From: Leishmania donovani | Taxonomy: Eukaryota; Euglenozoa; Kinetoplastea; Trypanosomatida; Trypanosomatidae | Assembly: GCF_000227135.1 (NCBI RefSeq) | Contig: NC_018237.1 | Coordinates: forward strand, 218,105-282,104 | Reading direction: 5' to 3' | DNA: 64,000 bases | In this document: piece by piece, positions 54,871-64,000 of the stretch | Layout: each line of letters begins with the position of its first letter | How positions within the stretch are numbered: position 1 is the stretch's first letter | Made by a program: the position numbers and the translations under genes | Notes under the pieces: model-generated | What the model saw: the letters and a program-made list of their open reading frames with translations, nothing else | Database searches by the model: none | Told to the model about the DNA's origin: nothing

Positions 54871-57800
54871 TCAGGCATCCTCTTCCGAATTCTTCTCTTC
54901 CTGCTCATCGCCTTCCTCGCTGCCGGAGGAGGGCGGGCTGGGCAGCGCCTCTTCGTTCTCCTCCTCGGCGCCCCGCTGTGAGGCACCTGCAGTCGCATCC
55001 TCCATCGATTCTTGCGGCTCTGCCTGCACATCCGTCTCGTCAAGCTGCGCATCTGGAGTAGCAGGATGCGAGGTTGGATGCTCTTCGTCCCATGGCGCAG
55101 AGGGGCCTGAGTCGCCGGAAATCTCCGCTTCTTGTGTGGATGCCTCAGCCTCTTCGTTCTCCGCTGGCGCCTCGCGAGTCGCATGCTCGGCAGCGAGCGC
55201 GTCAGAGTCGGTCGCTGGCGCTGAAACTGCAGGGGCGCTGAGCAGCTGAGGGGAAGAGGTGCTTGTCTCCGCCCCGTCGTTCTCCTTCACCGTGGACGAA
55301 GAAACCGTCCTTAGCTCGGCACCCGCGTTGGATATCTTGGCGGTTGCGATGATCGATGGAGGAGTCAACGACTGAGGTGGCTGAGCGTCCGTGGCAAGGG
55401 AGGTAGCCGTTGAGGCGGGTGGTGCCGGTGCGCCGGCCGGGGCGACCGACGTAGCGGCTGCCGCCGTCTGCACGGTTGCAGGTGAGATTGGTGCCGAGAC
55501 GGTCTGCTTCTGTTGTTGCTGTAGCTGCTGCTGCTGAAGAAGCTTTAGTTGCTCCAGCTTCTGCAGCTGCTCCTGCTGCTGCGCTTGACGCTGGCGGGCA
55601 TGCGCCAAAAAGTTTCGAATCACCTGCAGGGTGTCGGCCATATGCACCGCTGACTCCTCCACCTCCGGAGGCACCGACGCCGTGCTGTTCGGCGACGCAG
55701 CAGACGATGCTGCTGCTGGCGTCGTCACAGCCTGCTCCAGTGCGCGCTGCAGAACAACGCTCGCGTGCTGCTGCATGACGCTCTGCATCCGCTCCGCCTC
55801 CATGGCTTGATACTTGGCCTTCCACTCCGACTCCCATTGCTGCTGTGCGGCGCTGATACGATCGGCCAGGCTGCGCGCCTGCGCCTGCGCCGAGGCCTCG
55901 AAGGCTGCCTTGGCTGCCTGCACCCGTTCCTCCTGCTGCTGAATAGCCTTGACGAGCTTCCCAATGTAGCTGGTCTGGTCCTGAGTCGCCTGCCGGGTGG
56001 TCTCGGCCACCGCCTCGGCGATGTACGCCCCCATGTCCCGCAGCGCCGCCGTGATTCTCTCGGCCGCAGCCGAGTGCTGAGCCTCTTGTGCGTTCGTGTG
56101 ACCGTCAGTGCCCGTGCCGACGCTCCAAGACGCCGCCTCGCGCCGTAGCATGTCACTCATGTCCCGCCGCTCCTGCTGCACCATCTCGCGCAGCTTCTCC
56201 GCGTGCAGCTCCGACTGGTGGTAGAGCTGCAGCACGTTGGACAGACCCTCCAACGTAGTGCGCACCATCGTCACTGCGGAGGTGTAGTGACGCTGTAGCT
56301 CCTGCAGTTCGTTTGTGAGGCTCGTCGTGCGGTGCGTGAGCGCCGCGTTGGCCGCCTCCAAGGAGCGGCGCGCCTTCTCCTCTGTCGCCGCAGCTGCCGC
56401 GTGCTCGCTGCGTGTGCTGTCCAGCTCAGCCTGTATACGTCGGTTCTCATTACGCGCCTCAAGCAGGTCACGGTGCGAGGCGAGCAGCCTCTCTTGACTC
56501 TGAACAAACTGCTGGTGCAGCGACAAGAAGGAGTCGCGGTGCGGTGTCACGGAGCTGTCATGGCTGACTTCGCCGCTGGCGTTGGCGTGTCTGTTGGAGC
56601 CCCGCTTTCCACCGGGCCTCACGGCACGCACGGCGGCATCCTCGTTCTGGAGAAAGACATCGTTGGCGCCTTGCCGGATGTGCTCGAGAAACTGTGGCAG
56701 CGAAAAGGCAGTCGTACTCGCCGACTCCGGTGCTCCCTTGATCGCTGTGTTGCTGCCCATCTGCGGAGAGGTGGCCGTCGCAGGCCCGCCCTTCGAGTCT
56801 CGAACTAGCAGGAGCGCCTCCTGCTCCAGCAGTGCCCGCACACGATCCTCATGAAGCTCGAGGAAGCGCTGAAGCTGGTCCTTCTGCCGCTGAAGCTGTG
56901 CCACCTCGCTCTTCAGCTTCTGTGCACGGCGCAGCGCCTCCTCGATGGCTTGTGGATCGGCTACGACAGTGGCGCTCGCAGCCGCCACCCGTGTCGCAGC
57001 CTCCCGGATAGTTCTGCAGCAGTCTCGCAGCTCCGTCTCCGAGATATGTGAGCCGGTGGTCTTCGCGACGCTCATCAGCAGCCGATCCCGCTCCGCCTCG
57101 ACGCCGGCACACTGAGCACGCAGCTTCTTCTCCTCTTCGCGCCGGCGATCTACCTCCGCGGCGAGAGCGGCAAGATTGCCGAGCAAGGCTGCCTTGCGCT
57201 GCTCGAGCTGTGCGACACGGCCCTGCGAGACGCGCAGGTTGGCCTCTGCCGTGTGCATCGTCTGCAACTGCCGTTCCAGCTCGCGGATGCGGTCACGGCC
57301 TTCGTACCAGAACTTGGTCAGCTCGCCACGAATCGACGTCGGGTTGCTGCTCGCGTCCTGCTCGGCCCGCTGGCGCTTCTGAGCTAAGGCCACCTGCTCC
57401 TCGCTGTGCTGCTGCGTGAGCTGTCGAATCGAGTCCTGCGCGGCGGCCAGCTGTGCTTCCATGGCCCCCCGCTCCGACGCGAAAGCTGCCTCGCGTTCCG
57501 CGGCAGCACTCACTTCATCCTTGAGGCTGGCGATGCGCTCTCTCAGCACTTTCGTCTCCTCCCTTCGGTACGTCTCTTCGATTTCGCGCTCGATGGCATG
57601 TCGGCGCTCCATCTCCTCAAGAAGCACGCGTTGGGCCGCCTGCATTGTCTGGTTGGTGCGGACATTCTCCTTGATGGTCTCCATCGCGTGGATTAGCTCC
57701 GGAACCTGCCGAGCAGCGAGAAGACCATTCTCTACGGTGGACCGAAATGTGCCGACGGTGGCGGCGGTGGACGCTTGGCACTCCTGCAGCTGCTGTCGTA

Positions 57801-58437
57801 GCAGTGCTTCGGTTTCCCTCAGCTGCCTCAGCTCAGCCATCAGCGGCGGGGCGGGCGTGCTCGACATGGACATCTCCAGCTCCGCTACCCGCGCCACGAG
57901 CTGCTGCTTCTCCTTCTCCATTGCCTCCAGCTGCGCATGCAGAGGAGCTACCGTGTCGCTCTGCAGCTGCGCGAGGGCCGCCTCGGCCTGCTGCTTCTCC
58001 TCCTGCATGCGGCGCAGGACTTCTGATACGGCGGCGCTCATAAAAGAAGGGCGGGCTACCCCGGCGCCGTCATCTGGCGCGTTGCTCTTCTCCCCGTCAT
58101 CCTGCCGCTGGTCTGTTAGCACCCTCTGACTAGCCTGCTCGTGCGCCTCGACACACTCGAAGAAGCGGTGGAGCTGCTCCCGCAGGACTTCCTGCGTTAC
58201 GCGCTGCTCATCCGACAGCTGGAGGCGTGCCTTGAGAGCTGTGTTCTCACGCAGAAGCTCCTCTATCGCGGCCGAGGAGTGCGCAGGGCTCGGCGACGCT
58301 TGGGGCGTAGTCGCGGGGCTTGCCGATGTGTGCTGCATTGTAGAGAAGGGTGGTGGCGGGTACGGAGAGGCGGATGCTGGACCGGATCGTGCTAGCGCCG
58401 CTGGCCCCTCGGTTGCGTGAGCTGCTTGGTTGGACAT
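54871..58437 (-). CDS. Large coiled-coil protein, 1,188 residues
   Basis: An intact minus-strand gene. I chose the ATG at 58437 (MSNQAAHATEG); the open frame extends 37 codons upstream but only from a TTG. After a Pro/Ser/Ala-rich head (about 1-54), long heptad-patterned helices rich in Glu, Gln, Arg and Leu run with breaks from about residue 55 to 925, as in a cytoskeletal rod. Between about 960 and 1000 is a Gln/Leu run (QLQKLEQLKLLQQQQLQQQQKQ-like), then a Thr/Ala/Pro-rich linker, and a strongly acidic tail ending EEGDEQEEKNSEEDA. There is no transmembrane helix and no ATPase or motor motif. Such proteins in trypanosomatids are often parts of the basal body, flagellum attachment zone or other cytoskeletal structures, but the location of this one is not shown by the sequence. 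Confidence 0.85.
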   Translation of the reverse strand: MSNQAAHATEGPAALARSGPASASPYPPPPFSTMQHTSASPATTPQASPSPAHSSAAIEELLRENTALKARLQLSDEQRVTQEVLREQLHRFFECVEAHEQASQRVLTDQRQDDGEKSNAPDDGAGVARPSFMSAAVSEVLRRMQEEKQQAEAALAQLQSDTVAPLHAQLEAMEKEKQQLVARVAELEMSMSSTPAPPLMAELRQLRETEALLRQQLQECQASTAATVGTFRSTVENGLLAARQVPELIHAMETIKENVRTNQTMQAAQRVLLEEMERRHAIEREIEETYRREETKVLRERIASLKDEVSAAAEREAAFASERGAMEAQLAAAQDSIRQLTQQHSEEQVALAQKRQRAEQDASSNPTSIRGELTKFWYEGRDRIRELERQLQTMHTAEANLRVSQGRVAQLEQRKAALLGNLAALAAEVDRRREEEKKLRAQCAGVEAERDRLLMSVAKTTGSHISETELRDCCRTIREAATRVAAASATVVADPQAIEEALRRAQKLKSEVAQLQRQKDQLQRFLELHEDRVRALLEQEALLLVRDSKGGPATATSPQMGSNTAIKGAPESASTTAFSLPQFLEHIRQGANDVFLQNEDAAVRAVRPGGKRGSNRHANASGEVSHDSSVTPHRDSFLSLHQQFVQSQERLLASHRDLLEARNENRRIQAELDSTRSEHAAAAATEEKARRSLEAANAALTHRTTSLTNELQELQRHYTSAVTMVRTTLEGLSNVLQLYHQSELHAEKLREMVQQERRDMSDMLRREAASWSVGTGTDGHTNAQEAQHSAAAERITAALRDMGAYIAEAVAETTRQATQDQTSYIGKLVKAIQQQEERVQAAKAAFEASAQAQARSLADRISAAQQQWESEWKAKYQAMEAERMQSVMQQHASVVLQRALEQAVTTPAAASSAASPNSTASVPPEVEESAVHMADTLQVIRNFLAHARQRQAQQQEQLQKLEQLKLLQQQQLQQQQKQTVSAPISPATVQTAAAATSVAPAGAPAPPASTATSLATDAQPPQSLTPPSIIATAKISNAGAELRTVSSSTVKENDGAETSTSSPQLLSAPAVSAPATDSDALAAEHATREAPAENEEAEASTQEAEISGDSGPSAPWDEEHPTSHPATPDAQLDETDVQAEPQESMEDATAGASQRGAEEENEEALPSPPSSGSEEGDEQEEKNSEEDA

Positions 58438-59607
58438 GAGGCGCCGCACGTGCTCTTCCAAGACTATGACGAAACGAAAAGCTACGCTGGTTGTGGCGTG
58501 TGCGAGCGCAGCCTGAGTGTATGTGTGTTGCACACTGGAGTTCGCCAAGAACCAGGGCTAGCAGCAGTAACATCGGCCGAGGCCGTGCTTCAGCGCTCTG
58601 TGTCACCTCGGGAAAGGTGCAAGATTGGCGAGACGGACAACACGCAGACCCTTCGCAGGAGTAGAGTTGCTCCCAAACTACGGCGATGCAGCAGTAGGCA
58701 CATGATTGCGCACGGGTGAGAGGAGCGTAGGGAGGAGGTGCCCGTGAAGGAGAGAGCGTGGAGATGAGAAGGCGCAAGTAGACATTGGGCCAGGAAGGGT
58801 ACAGAGACGAGGAATGTGCCACCGCACGCACAGGCACGCTGGAGGATGTGTCATCCACGTCCTCGTGATCCCTGCGCCGACATCCGCAGCAAAGCAAGCT
58901 AGATGCTGAACAAGAGATAGGCTTGACCTCGCAAGCCTGACCGCGTGTGGGAAGTATGCCTGTCGATGTACTGCCTCACGCGCGCTGTCTTTTTTGTTTT
59001 GTTTTGTTTTTCGGGAGGGGGATTAGTTGATGGTCTCTGAAGCCACAAGATACGCCAGTCAGCACCGCGCACGCGCTCCATCCCGATCCCGTCGCCGACC
59101 TTTTGTGGCAGCCTCACGAAGCGCCCCGTTGACACACAAGCGACAGCAGGGCTCATCACCGCCGCGAAGTTCTTGAGGCGACTCGGAAAAGTGTTCGCAC
59201 TGAAAGCAGCCGCGGAGTGGTGAGGAGCGGCGATGGGCAGGAGGTGAAACGGGCAATGCAGAGGCGCATCAGAGCTCGTCGAAAACGAAAACAAAAGGAG
59301 GTGTGGGAAGTGCCGTACAGGACGAGGGGAGGGGCAGAGAGAAGTGACGCGCACGCGTAGGCGCTGTTACGATGAGCGAAGGAAAGAATAGGAGCTGAAA
59401 TCTGAGCAAGGAACGACAAGTATGTTTCTTCTTTTTTTTTATTTGGAAAACGGGAGTACCAAGACACGGAGAGCACATGAAGATCAGAGAACGGCCGAAG
59501 CGCGGCAAACACTTGGCGACTCGTGCCGAGAGGGTCATGCGTTGCCGCACGCCCGTCTCCTCTCGGGCTGACCGTTCCTTCCCCCTTCTCTCCCCCGTTG
59601 CACGGTG
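58438..59607. other. Intergenic between two minus-strand genes, with likely acceptor near 58678
   Basis: About 1.2 kb. The transcribed sense carries a long polypyrimidine stretch (complement of about 58710-58770) followed by the first plausible AG at the complement of 58678-58679, about 240 bases before the ATG at 58437. The rest is the 3' UTR of the upstream gene. No gene recognised. Confidence 0.5.
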
Positions 59608-62600
59608 TCAGACCATGCTGTTTGGGCGGCGTGTGCGACCCGCTGGAGACGGCGCTTCCGCCGCGCGGTTGTCGCCGTGCGCTCCATCGGTGTCCGATGA
59701 AAGAACCTCCACACGGGAGGACTGCCGCACCGAGGAGACTGGAGGGAACGCGTCGAACCCGGCAAACGGCGACGGCGGCGCGGCGCGGGCGAAGCCGGGG
59801 TATGACGTCGACGACGGATTCAGACTGAACTCTGGCAGAGGGGCGTCGTACGGGGCGTAGCAGGGAGACGGGACTGTGGGGTAGACATCCTCGAAGGGGT
59901 GCCACTCCGGCGACGGGGGAGAGGAAGTCGGATAGGGCGAAGAAGGGCAGCTGTGGCATCGATGCGACGATGTGGAGTGTGGCCGGGCAAAGGCAGCTGG
60001 CACGTACCCCAAGCCCACGCCCTCATCAGAAAGCCAGACTCTCTGGCCCGTGTAGTCGCCCCCCAAGAAGGGCATGTCACCCGGGGCAGCAAACCCTGCC
60101 CCGCTGCCAAACGGCGCGTGTGGCGCTTCCGAAAAGCCAAAGACGTCGTAGGCCGGCGGGTGCGCTGCGGAGACGTAGTGGCGTGCGTCACCCCACGAAG
60201 AGGCCGGACCCGTTGTACCTGCCGATACGCTCTGTCGATGTTCTCGCTCGGCATCGCGACTGTTGTGCGTGCGCGGGAGATGCCTCTTCTGCCCACCGTC
60301 CTGCTTCTCGCGCTGCGGTGTGGCTGTTGGGTCTCTCGGCTGGAACGGAGCTGAGGTGACGGGTTCGCGAGGCGCCCCATGAGGAGACTTCCTTGTAGAC
60401 TGCAACGGCGTGTCTGCCGTGAATGTCGCGCCCTTTCCTTTCCGCTTCTGGAGCGCAGGATTGGCATGTTGACCGCTCTGCCCGCTCTGTGTCGCGCTTC
60501 GAGGAGCGGAGGGCTGGGCAGTCGTTGGCGTGGCCGTGGTATTGCTCGTGGCACGCCGCTGCCGTGGCCGTGCCTCATTGTGGCCCTCTGCGCATGCCCC
60601 GCTGAGCCAATGCCAGCAGTTCACTGCACCCGCGAAAAACGCGCACCGGCGCTGATCATGCCACGGGCCCAGTCCAAAAAGCTTTTCAAGCACGTCTCGC
60701 AGCAGTGCCACCGTCCACAGGACACATGTCGCCGCGATGCAAGTAACGCTCAGGCCTCGTGCCCCAGGCATTGGGGACTCGTTGATGTACGTCACAGCCG
60801 ACTCGTCTGCGGCGGCAACAGCAACAACGTCAGTGTCCTCAGCGGCTGCGGCTCGTCCGGGTGGAAATCTCACTGATCGGCCCTCCCACCGTGCCATCTG
60901 CCGCTCGTAATCCTCATACGACTTCTCCATGGTGCGGAGAAACTGCGGCAGCTTCACGGTCTTGAGAATGGCACGCAGCTCTTCGGGGCTGTACGTGCGC
61001 GGCGGCTTCGGTTCAGCCAACGGCTTGAAGACGAGGGGGCCATTCAGCGGCGGGACGGGGTATGCGCACGCCCTCGCGACAGGGTCGAACTTCGAGCGAC
61101 GGCCGCGATACTTTGTAGCGCAGTCCTCGTCCGTCAGCGGCTGGCAGTTGTTCGTCACGGTCGAGAAGCGGTAGTCCCCCTCGCACAGCACTCGACTAGT
61201 TGTCCTCCCCGATGTGGAAGCGTCGTACGGAGAGGGGACACGCTCTGGCGGGTCGCGAGCGAGGGTCATATTCACCGTATCCTGTGACAAGGGCGTGGCT
61301 GCCTTGTCCACGTACACGACCGATGGGGCGAGGAGGGTGCGGAAAGGGCTCGTCGTTGGTGTGGTGGCGGAGTACACCTCGACGCCCACGGCGGGCTCGT
61401 GGGGCGATGCGGAGAGGCCTAGCTTGGACGCGGAGACGTTGACACGCATCACATTGGGGTAGTGTCCTGTGTCACCCGCCACCGGAACGGTCGACGTGGC
61501 GCACTGCCGCGTCGTGCAGATCCTGAACGTCCACCTGCCCGCCTTGAAGCTGGAGAAGGAGACGTACTCGAGCTCAAACAGGATGGTGTCCTTGTCCGTC
61601 GGACTGGCGTACTGCCCTGCGACCCGCGTCGGACGGCCAATCGGAAAGAGTGGTGCGATGGTATCGGTGAGATGAGCGCTGAAGTTCTCGTACGAGAGCG
61701 ACCACCCCGTCGATGCCGGCACGTCGCACTGCAAGCTGATGTCTTGGATCGTGGTGGGGGAGGACATGGTGACGTCGTCGATCCACTTGCAGTCGTTGAA
61801 CAAATAGGGCCAAAATGCAGCGGCGTTATCCTCGAAGGAGCTGAACTGGTTTGTGTTGTTTTCATCTGCAGAGGTGTAGAAGCCCAGCGGGTAGTTGAGG
61901 CAGGTGCTTCTGTCGCTGCGGTAGTTGGCCGGCGTGTATCCGATGCACCGACTTTCTGAGCAAAATGCAGTGATCACGACAGGAATGGGAGACGACCCGG
62001 ACTCTGAGTTCGTTAGGTTGTCTCCTTGGCGGCACAGTGAGAAAGCACGAGACGGCAATCTGTGCGGAGGACTTGCCGTAACACCGGCCAGGACAGCATT
62101 CAAGTTTGCGGTGCACGTCGCCGATTCTTCGGTCCATCGATTTGCCTTCATTTCACATGAAGCGCCCTCTGCAGCCTCTCGGAACTTGACCGTGCTGTCC
62201 ACACCGAAAGTGAAGTGCCTCAGCAAGTACGGGATTGGTACACCTGTGCACACGTACGGAGGCACAGGGCTGTCCACCAGCTCGTACTTCTGGTAGTAGC
62301 TTGAGTTCACTGCACAGCACGCTTTCAAGGTGAAGCACTCCGCGTCGGCGGCCGGAGCACCTGCCACCACCTCCACAGACTCGGACTGGGACTGGTAGCT
62401 CCTCAGGTTGAGGTTCCCCACATCGTAGGTGTACTTGCTGCTCTGCTTCACCACCTCGATCTTCGAGGGCAGCACGGACCGCCACAGCGTGCCGTTCGGG
62501 TCCTGAAGCAGTGGGTACTGGGCAGAAGTGAGATTGATCACAAAGTCCAGACCAGGATTTGGCACGTCGAAGACGAGCCGCAGCGCGGCATTCGTGAAGA

Positions 62601-62874
62601 TGTGCTGTGGTGTGATCGCTTTCCCGGTGCTCCGCACCCCCTCCATGAGGGTGGCAGGCGTCAGGAACGGATCCGCCACGGTCGCGTTGAGGCTCACGGG
62701 CAGCACCGATGCATAGGCACCGCTCTCGGGGTGGACGGCATCGTCATGACGTGTTTGGATCACTGGCTTCGTATACGGGGGCTGGAGTTTTCCTTCGGCA
62801 GCCATGCAAGCGCAGTGCCCAGCAGCGACGAATATCCACAGCACCACAAGCCACAGGCGAGGTGGAGGGAACAT
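59608..62874 (-). CDS. Large type I membrane protein with cysteine-rich ectodomain, 1,088 residues
   Basis: The start is taken at the ATG at 62874 (MFPPPRLWLVVLWIFV), since the open frame upstream is 5' UTR including a TA/TG repeat. Residues 1-25 form a signal peptide. The ectodomain (about 26-700) has over 25 cysteines, including a CC pair (FTLKACCAV), and many N-glycosylation sequons, for example NLTS, NGTL and NVSA. A single hydrophobic helix (about 708-728, GLSVTCIAATCVLWTVALL) is followed by a long basic, Ser/Thr/Pro/His-rich cytoplasmic tail of about 360 residues. Architecture (signal, Cys-rich beta-type ectodomain, one helix, basic tail) resembles the gamete fusogen HAP2/GCS1 class, but I could not place the diagnostic HAP2 motif, so that is only a hypothesis. 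The gene is intact. Confidence 0.8.
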   Translation of the reverse strand: MFPPPRLWLVVLWIFVAAGHCACMAAEGKLQPPYTKPVIQTRHDDAVHPESGAYASVLPVSLNATVADPFLTPATLMEGVRSTGKAITPQHIFTNAALRLVFDVPNPGLDFVINLTSAQYPLLQDPNGTLWRSVLPSKIEVVKQSSKYTYDVGNLNLRSYQSQSESVEVVAGAPAADAECFTLKACCAVNSSYYQKYELVDSPVPPYVCTGVPIPYLLRHFTFGVDSTVKFREAAEGASCEMKANRWTEESATCTANLNAVLAGVTASPPHRLPSRAFSLCRQGDNLTNSESGSSPIPVVITAFCSESRCIGYTPANYRSDRSTCLNYPLGFYTSADENNTNQFSSFEDNAAAFWPYLFNDCKWIDDVTMSSPTTIQDISLQCDVPASTGWSLSYENFSAHLTDTIAPLFPIGRPTRVAGQYASPTDKDTILFELEYVSFSSFKAGRWTFRICTTRQCATSTVPVAGDTGHYPNVMRVNVSASKLGLSASPHEPAVGVEVYSATTPTTSPFRTLLAPSVVYVDKAATPLSQDTVNMTLARDPPERVPSPYDASTSGRTTSRVLCEGDYRFSTVTNNCQPLTDEDCATKYRGRRSKFDPVARACAYPVPPLNGPLVFKPLAEPKPPRTYSPEELRAILKTVKLPQFLRTMEKSYEDYERQMARWEGRSVRFPPGRAAAAEDTDVVAVAAADESAVTYINESPMPGARGLSVTCIAATCVLWTVALLRDVLEKLFGLGPWHDQRRCAFFAGAVNCWHWLSGACAEGHNEARPRQRRATSNTTATPTTAQPSAPRSATQSGQSGQHANPALQKRKGKGATFTADTPLQSTRKSPHGAPREPVTSAPFQPRDPTATPQREKQDGGQKRHLPRTHNSRDAEREHRQSVSAGTTGPASSWGDARHYVSAAHPPAYDVFGFSEAPHAPFGSGAGFAAPGDMPFLGGDYTGQRVWLSDEGVGLGYVPAAFARPHSTSSHRCHSCPSSPYPTSSPPSPEWHPFEDVYPTVPSPCYAPYDAPLPEFSLNPSSTSYPGFARAAPPSPFAGFDAFPPVSSVRQSSRVEVLSSDTDGAHGDNRAAEAPSPAGRTRRPNSMV

Positions 62875-63701
62875 GGCGATTTGACAGGAGAGAGAAAGCA
62901 GCACCGCTCGAGAAGATCTAAAAAATAAAGCACAAACATACACACACACACCGCGTAGATGTGCGCTGGCGTAATCCGTTTCCCGTACCGCGTGAGCAAG
63001 CGGGCAGCACAACGGGGAAAGAAGCGGTACTTCGATTCCGAAATTAATATATATATATATGTGTGTGTGTATAGAGAGACGTACAAACCTCGAAAACAAT
63101 GGAAGAATAGAAAAGAAGGGAGAAGTGGACGTTAGCAGGCACCCGGCCGTATCGGAGTGGAAGGGATCTGAGATCTGAAAACGAAAGCAGCGGCTGCAGC
63201 AGCGAGCAGGGAAAACAAATGAAAGGAGGGAAACTGACACACACGATAGCGGAAAATAGACAAGCAAAGAGATGACTTTCGTCTGTGAACGATGGTGGCG
63301 TGCGACGGAGCAAAGAAGGCGAGGAGAATGAGGGGGGTGGCAAGACAGAGTAGCGCGGCGGGCGGCAGCCAGTGGAGATGCTTTCGTGGAGAGGGTCCAT
63401 AAGAAAGACGCAAGCGCGGTGTCGACGTGGCGTGGCGTTGAGCGCACTCGCCTGCTTCAGAGTAAAGGTGAGTGTGGGCACACTCCTGCGCACATCATGA
63501 CCGTGAGTGCAGCGGCTACCCGATCATGTACGGCGTTTGGCTTCTCTTTGCATGAGATGATGCGAAGATTCCTTTTCCTCCTCCTCGAAACGCGATAAGG
63601 TACAACGTGCTCCGTAGCTGTGAGAAGACGTCGAAAAAAACACCACCCAACACGCGACAACACCTAGAAAGCACTCACCACCGCGTCGCCTTCCACACCG
63701 C
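62875..63701. other. 5' region of the membrane-protein gene
   Basis: About 0.8 kb upstream of the ATG at 62874. On the transcribed sense it is pyrimidine-rich, with an AG after TTTTTT at the complement of 62918-62919 (about 44 bases before the ATG) as a likely splice acceptor. A (TA)7-(TG)5 microsatellite lies at 63047-63070. No gene recognised. Confidence 0.5.
63047..63070. repeat. (TA)n(TG)n microsatellite
   Basis: Seven TA units followed by five GT units, upstream of the membrane-protein gene. Confidence 0.9.
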
Positions 63702-63992
63702 CTACGCGGACGGCTCGGTGGGCACCACCGTTCCTCGCCGGTGCATGGGTGCCGCGTACCGCGGGATGGGTTGGTGCACCGGCTTCTGGATCTCGTCCGC
63801 CTCTAGCTGTGCCGCCAGGGGTGCCATCTGATCGCCGTGCTTGCGGCTTCCGCCGACGAACAGGCGCGAGTTCTTGGAGATGTCGCGACTGTTGTAGTTA
63901 AAGCTGGACGCCGCGTGACCTCTGCTGTTGGCGTAGCCACCGGCGTTCATGGTGCCGCGCGTAAAACGTGCCGTCATGCAGATGCTGCGCAT
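63702..63992 (-). CDS. Small basic hypothetical protein, 96 residues, possibly extended beyond the window
   Basis: The minus-strand frame from the ATG at 63992 to the TGA at 63702. The frame stays open to the window edge, so the true start may lie outside. The sequence is not low-complexity: RFTRGTMNAGGYANSRG, SSFNYNSRDISKNSRLFVGG, then EADEIQKPVHQPIPRYAAPM. Asn/Tyr/Arg-rich extended segments with no predicted core recall small flagellar microtubule-associated proteins, but this is only an impression. It precedes the membrane-protein gene in the same polycistronic unit. Confidence 0.6.
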   Translation of the reverse strand: MRSICMTARFTRGTMNAGGYANSRGHAASSFNYNSRDISKNSRLFVGGSRKHGDQMAPLAAQLEADEIQKPVHQPIPRYAAPMHRRGTVVPTEPSA

Positions 63993-64000
63993 CGTAATAC

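Noticed and set aside
62875..63447. 191-codon N-terminal extension of the membrane protein
   Set aside because: It translates a TA/TG microsatellite and pyrimidine-rich 5' UTR; a proper signal peptide begins at the ATG at 62874.

Overview
The window looks like a piece of a Leishmania chromosome. It is GC-rich, every coding region is intronless, and genes lie head to tail in two long blocks: plus strand from about 1 to 46.1 kb, minus strand from about 64 to 49.4 kb. Intergenic DNA is full of polypyrimidine tracts followed by AG (spliced-leader acceptors) and simple repeats. The order leishmanolysin (GP63) array, MAP kinase MPK3, one giant unnamed gene, glycosomal glycerol-3-phosphate dehydrogenase is what I remember for Leishmania chromosome 10. 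A possible retroelement relic and a decayed PIF1-like helicase make the subgenus Viannia plausible, but that is inference. The sequence is a draft: seven runs of N (26, 127, 277 and four of 99 bases).

Region 1-5.15 kb is a tandem GP63 array: a 5'-truncated copy with a C-terminal transmembrane helix, then a mosaic of overlapping GP63 pieces ending in a copy with a GPI-anchor signal. The mosaic is probably a collapsed or recombined array. Region 5.15-16.6 kb is poor in intact genes. It holds a PIF1-family helicase broken over three frames and a gap (8.1-10.7 kb), and a decayed stretch at 12.6-14.5 kb that may be a retroelement relic. At 16.6 kb lies an intact MPK3, recognised from K62, the TDY lip (T194/Y196) and its 388-residue length. 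The MPK3-to-giant intergenic region holds one 573-bp SIDER-type degenerate retroposon.

The centre of the window (22.6-43.0 kb) is a single 6,798-codon reading frame. It encodes a signal peptide, about 45 repeats of roughly 130 residues each with a conserved Cys pattern ending in a Tyr-x-Val-Cys-Tyr-Arg-like motif, one transmembrane helix near the C-terminus, and a proline/glutamine-rich cytoplasmic tail. I do not recognise a named family. It is the strongest candidate here for an undescribed system, a giant surface adhesin or attachment fibre coupled to the cytoskeleton. Glycosomal GPDH with a terminal SKL targeting signal follows at 45-46 kb.

The convergent strand switch (46.1-49.4 kb) contains a second SIDER element that has been tandemly amplified (375-bp period). 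The minus-strand block holds, in transcription order, a small protein at the right edge, a large type I membrane protein with a cysteine-rich ectodomain, a 1,188-residue coiled-coil protein, a 906-residue protein with a possible mitochondrial presequence, and a multiply frameshifted unrecognised pseudogene. No tRNA, rRNA, snoRNA or CRISPR array was seen.
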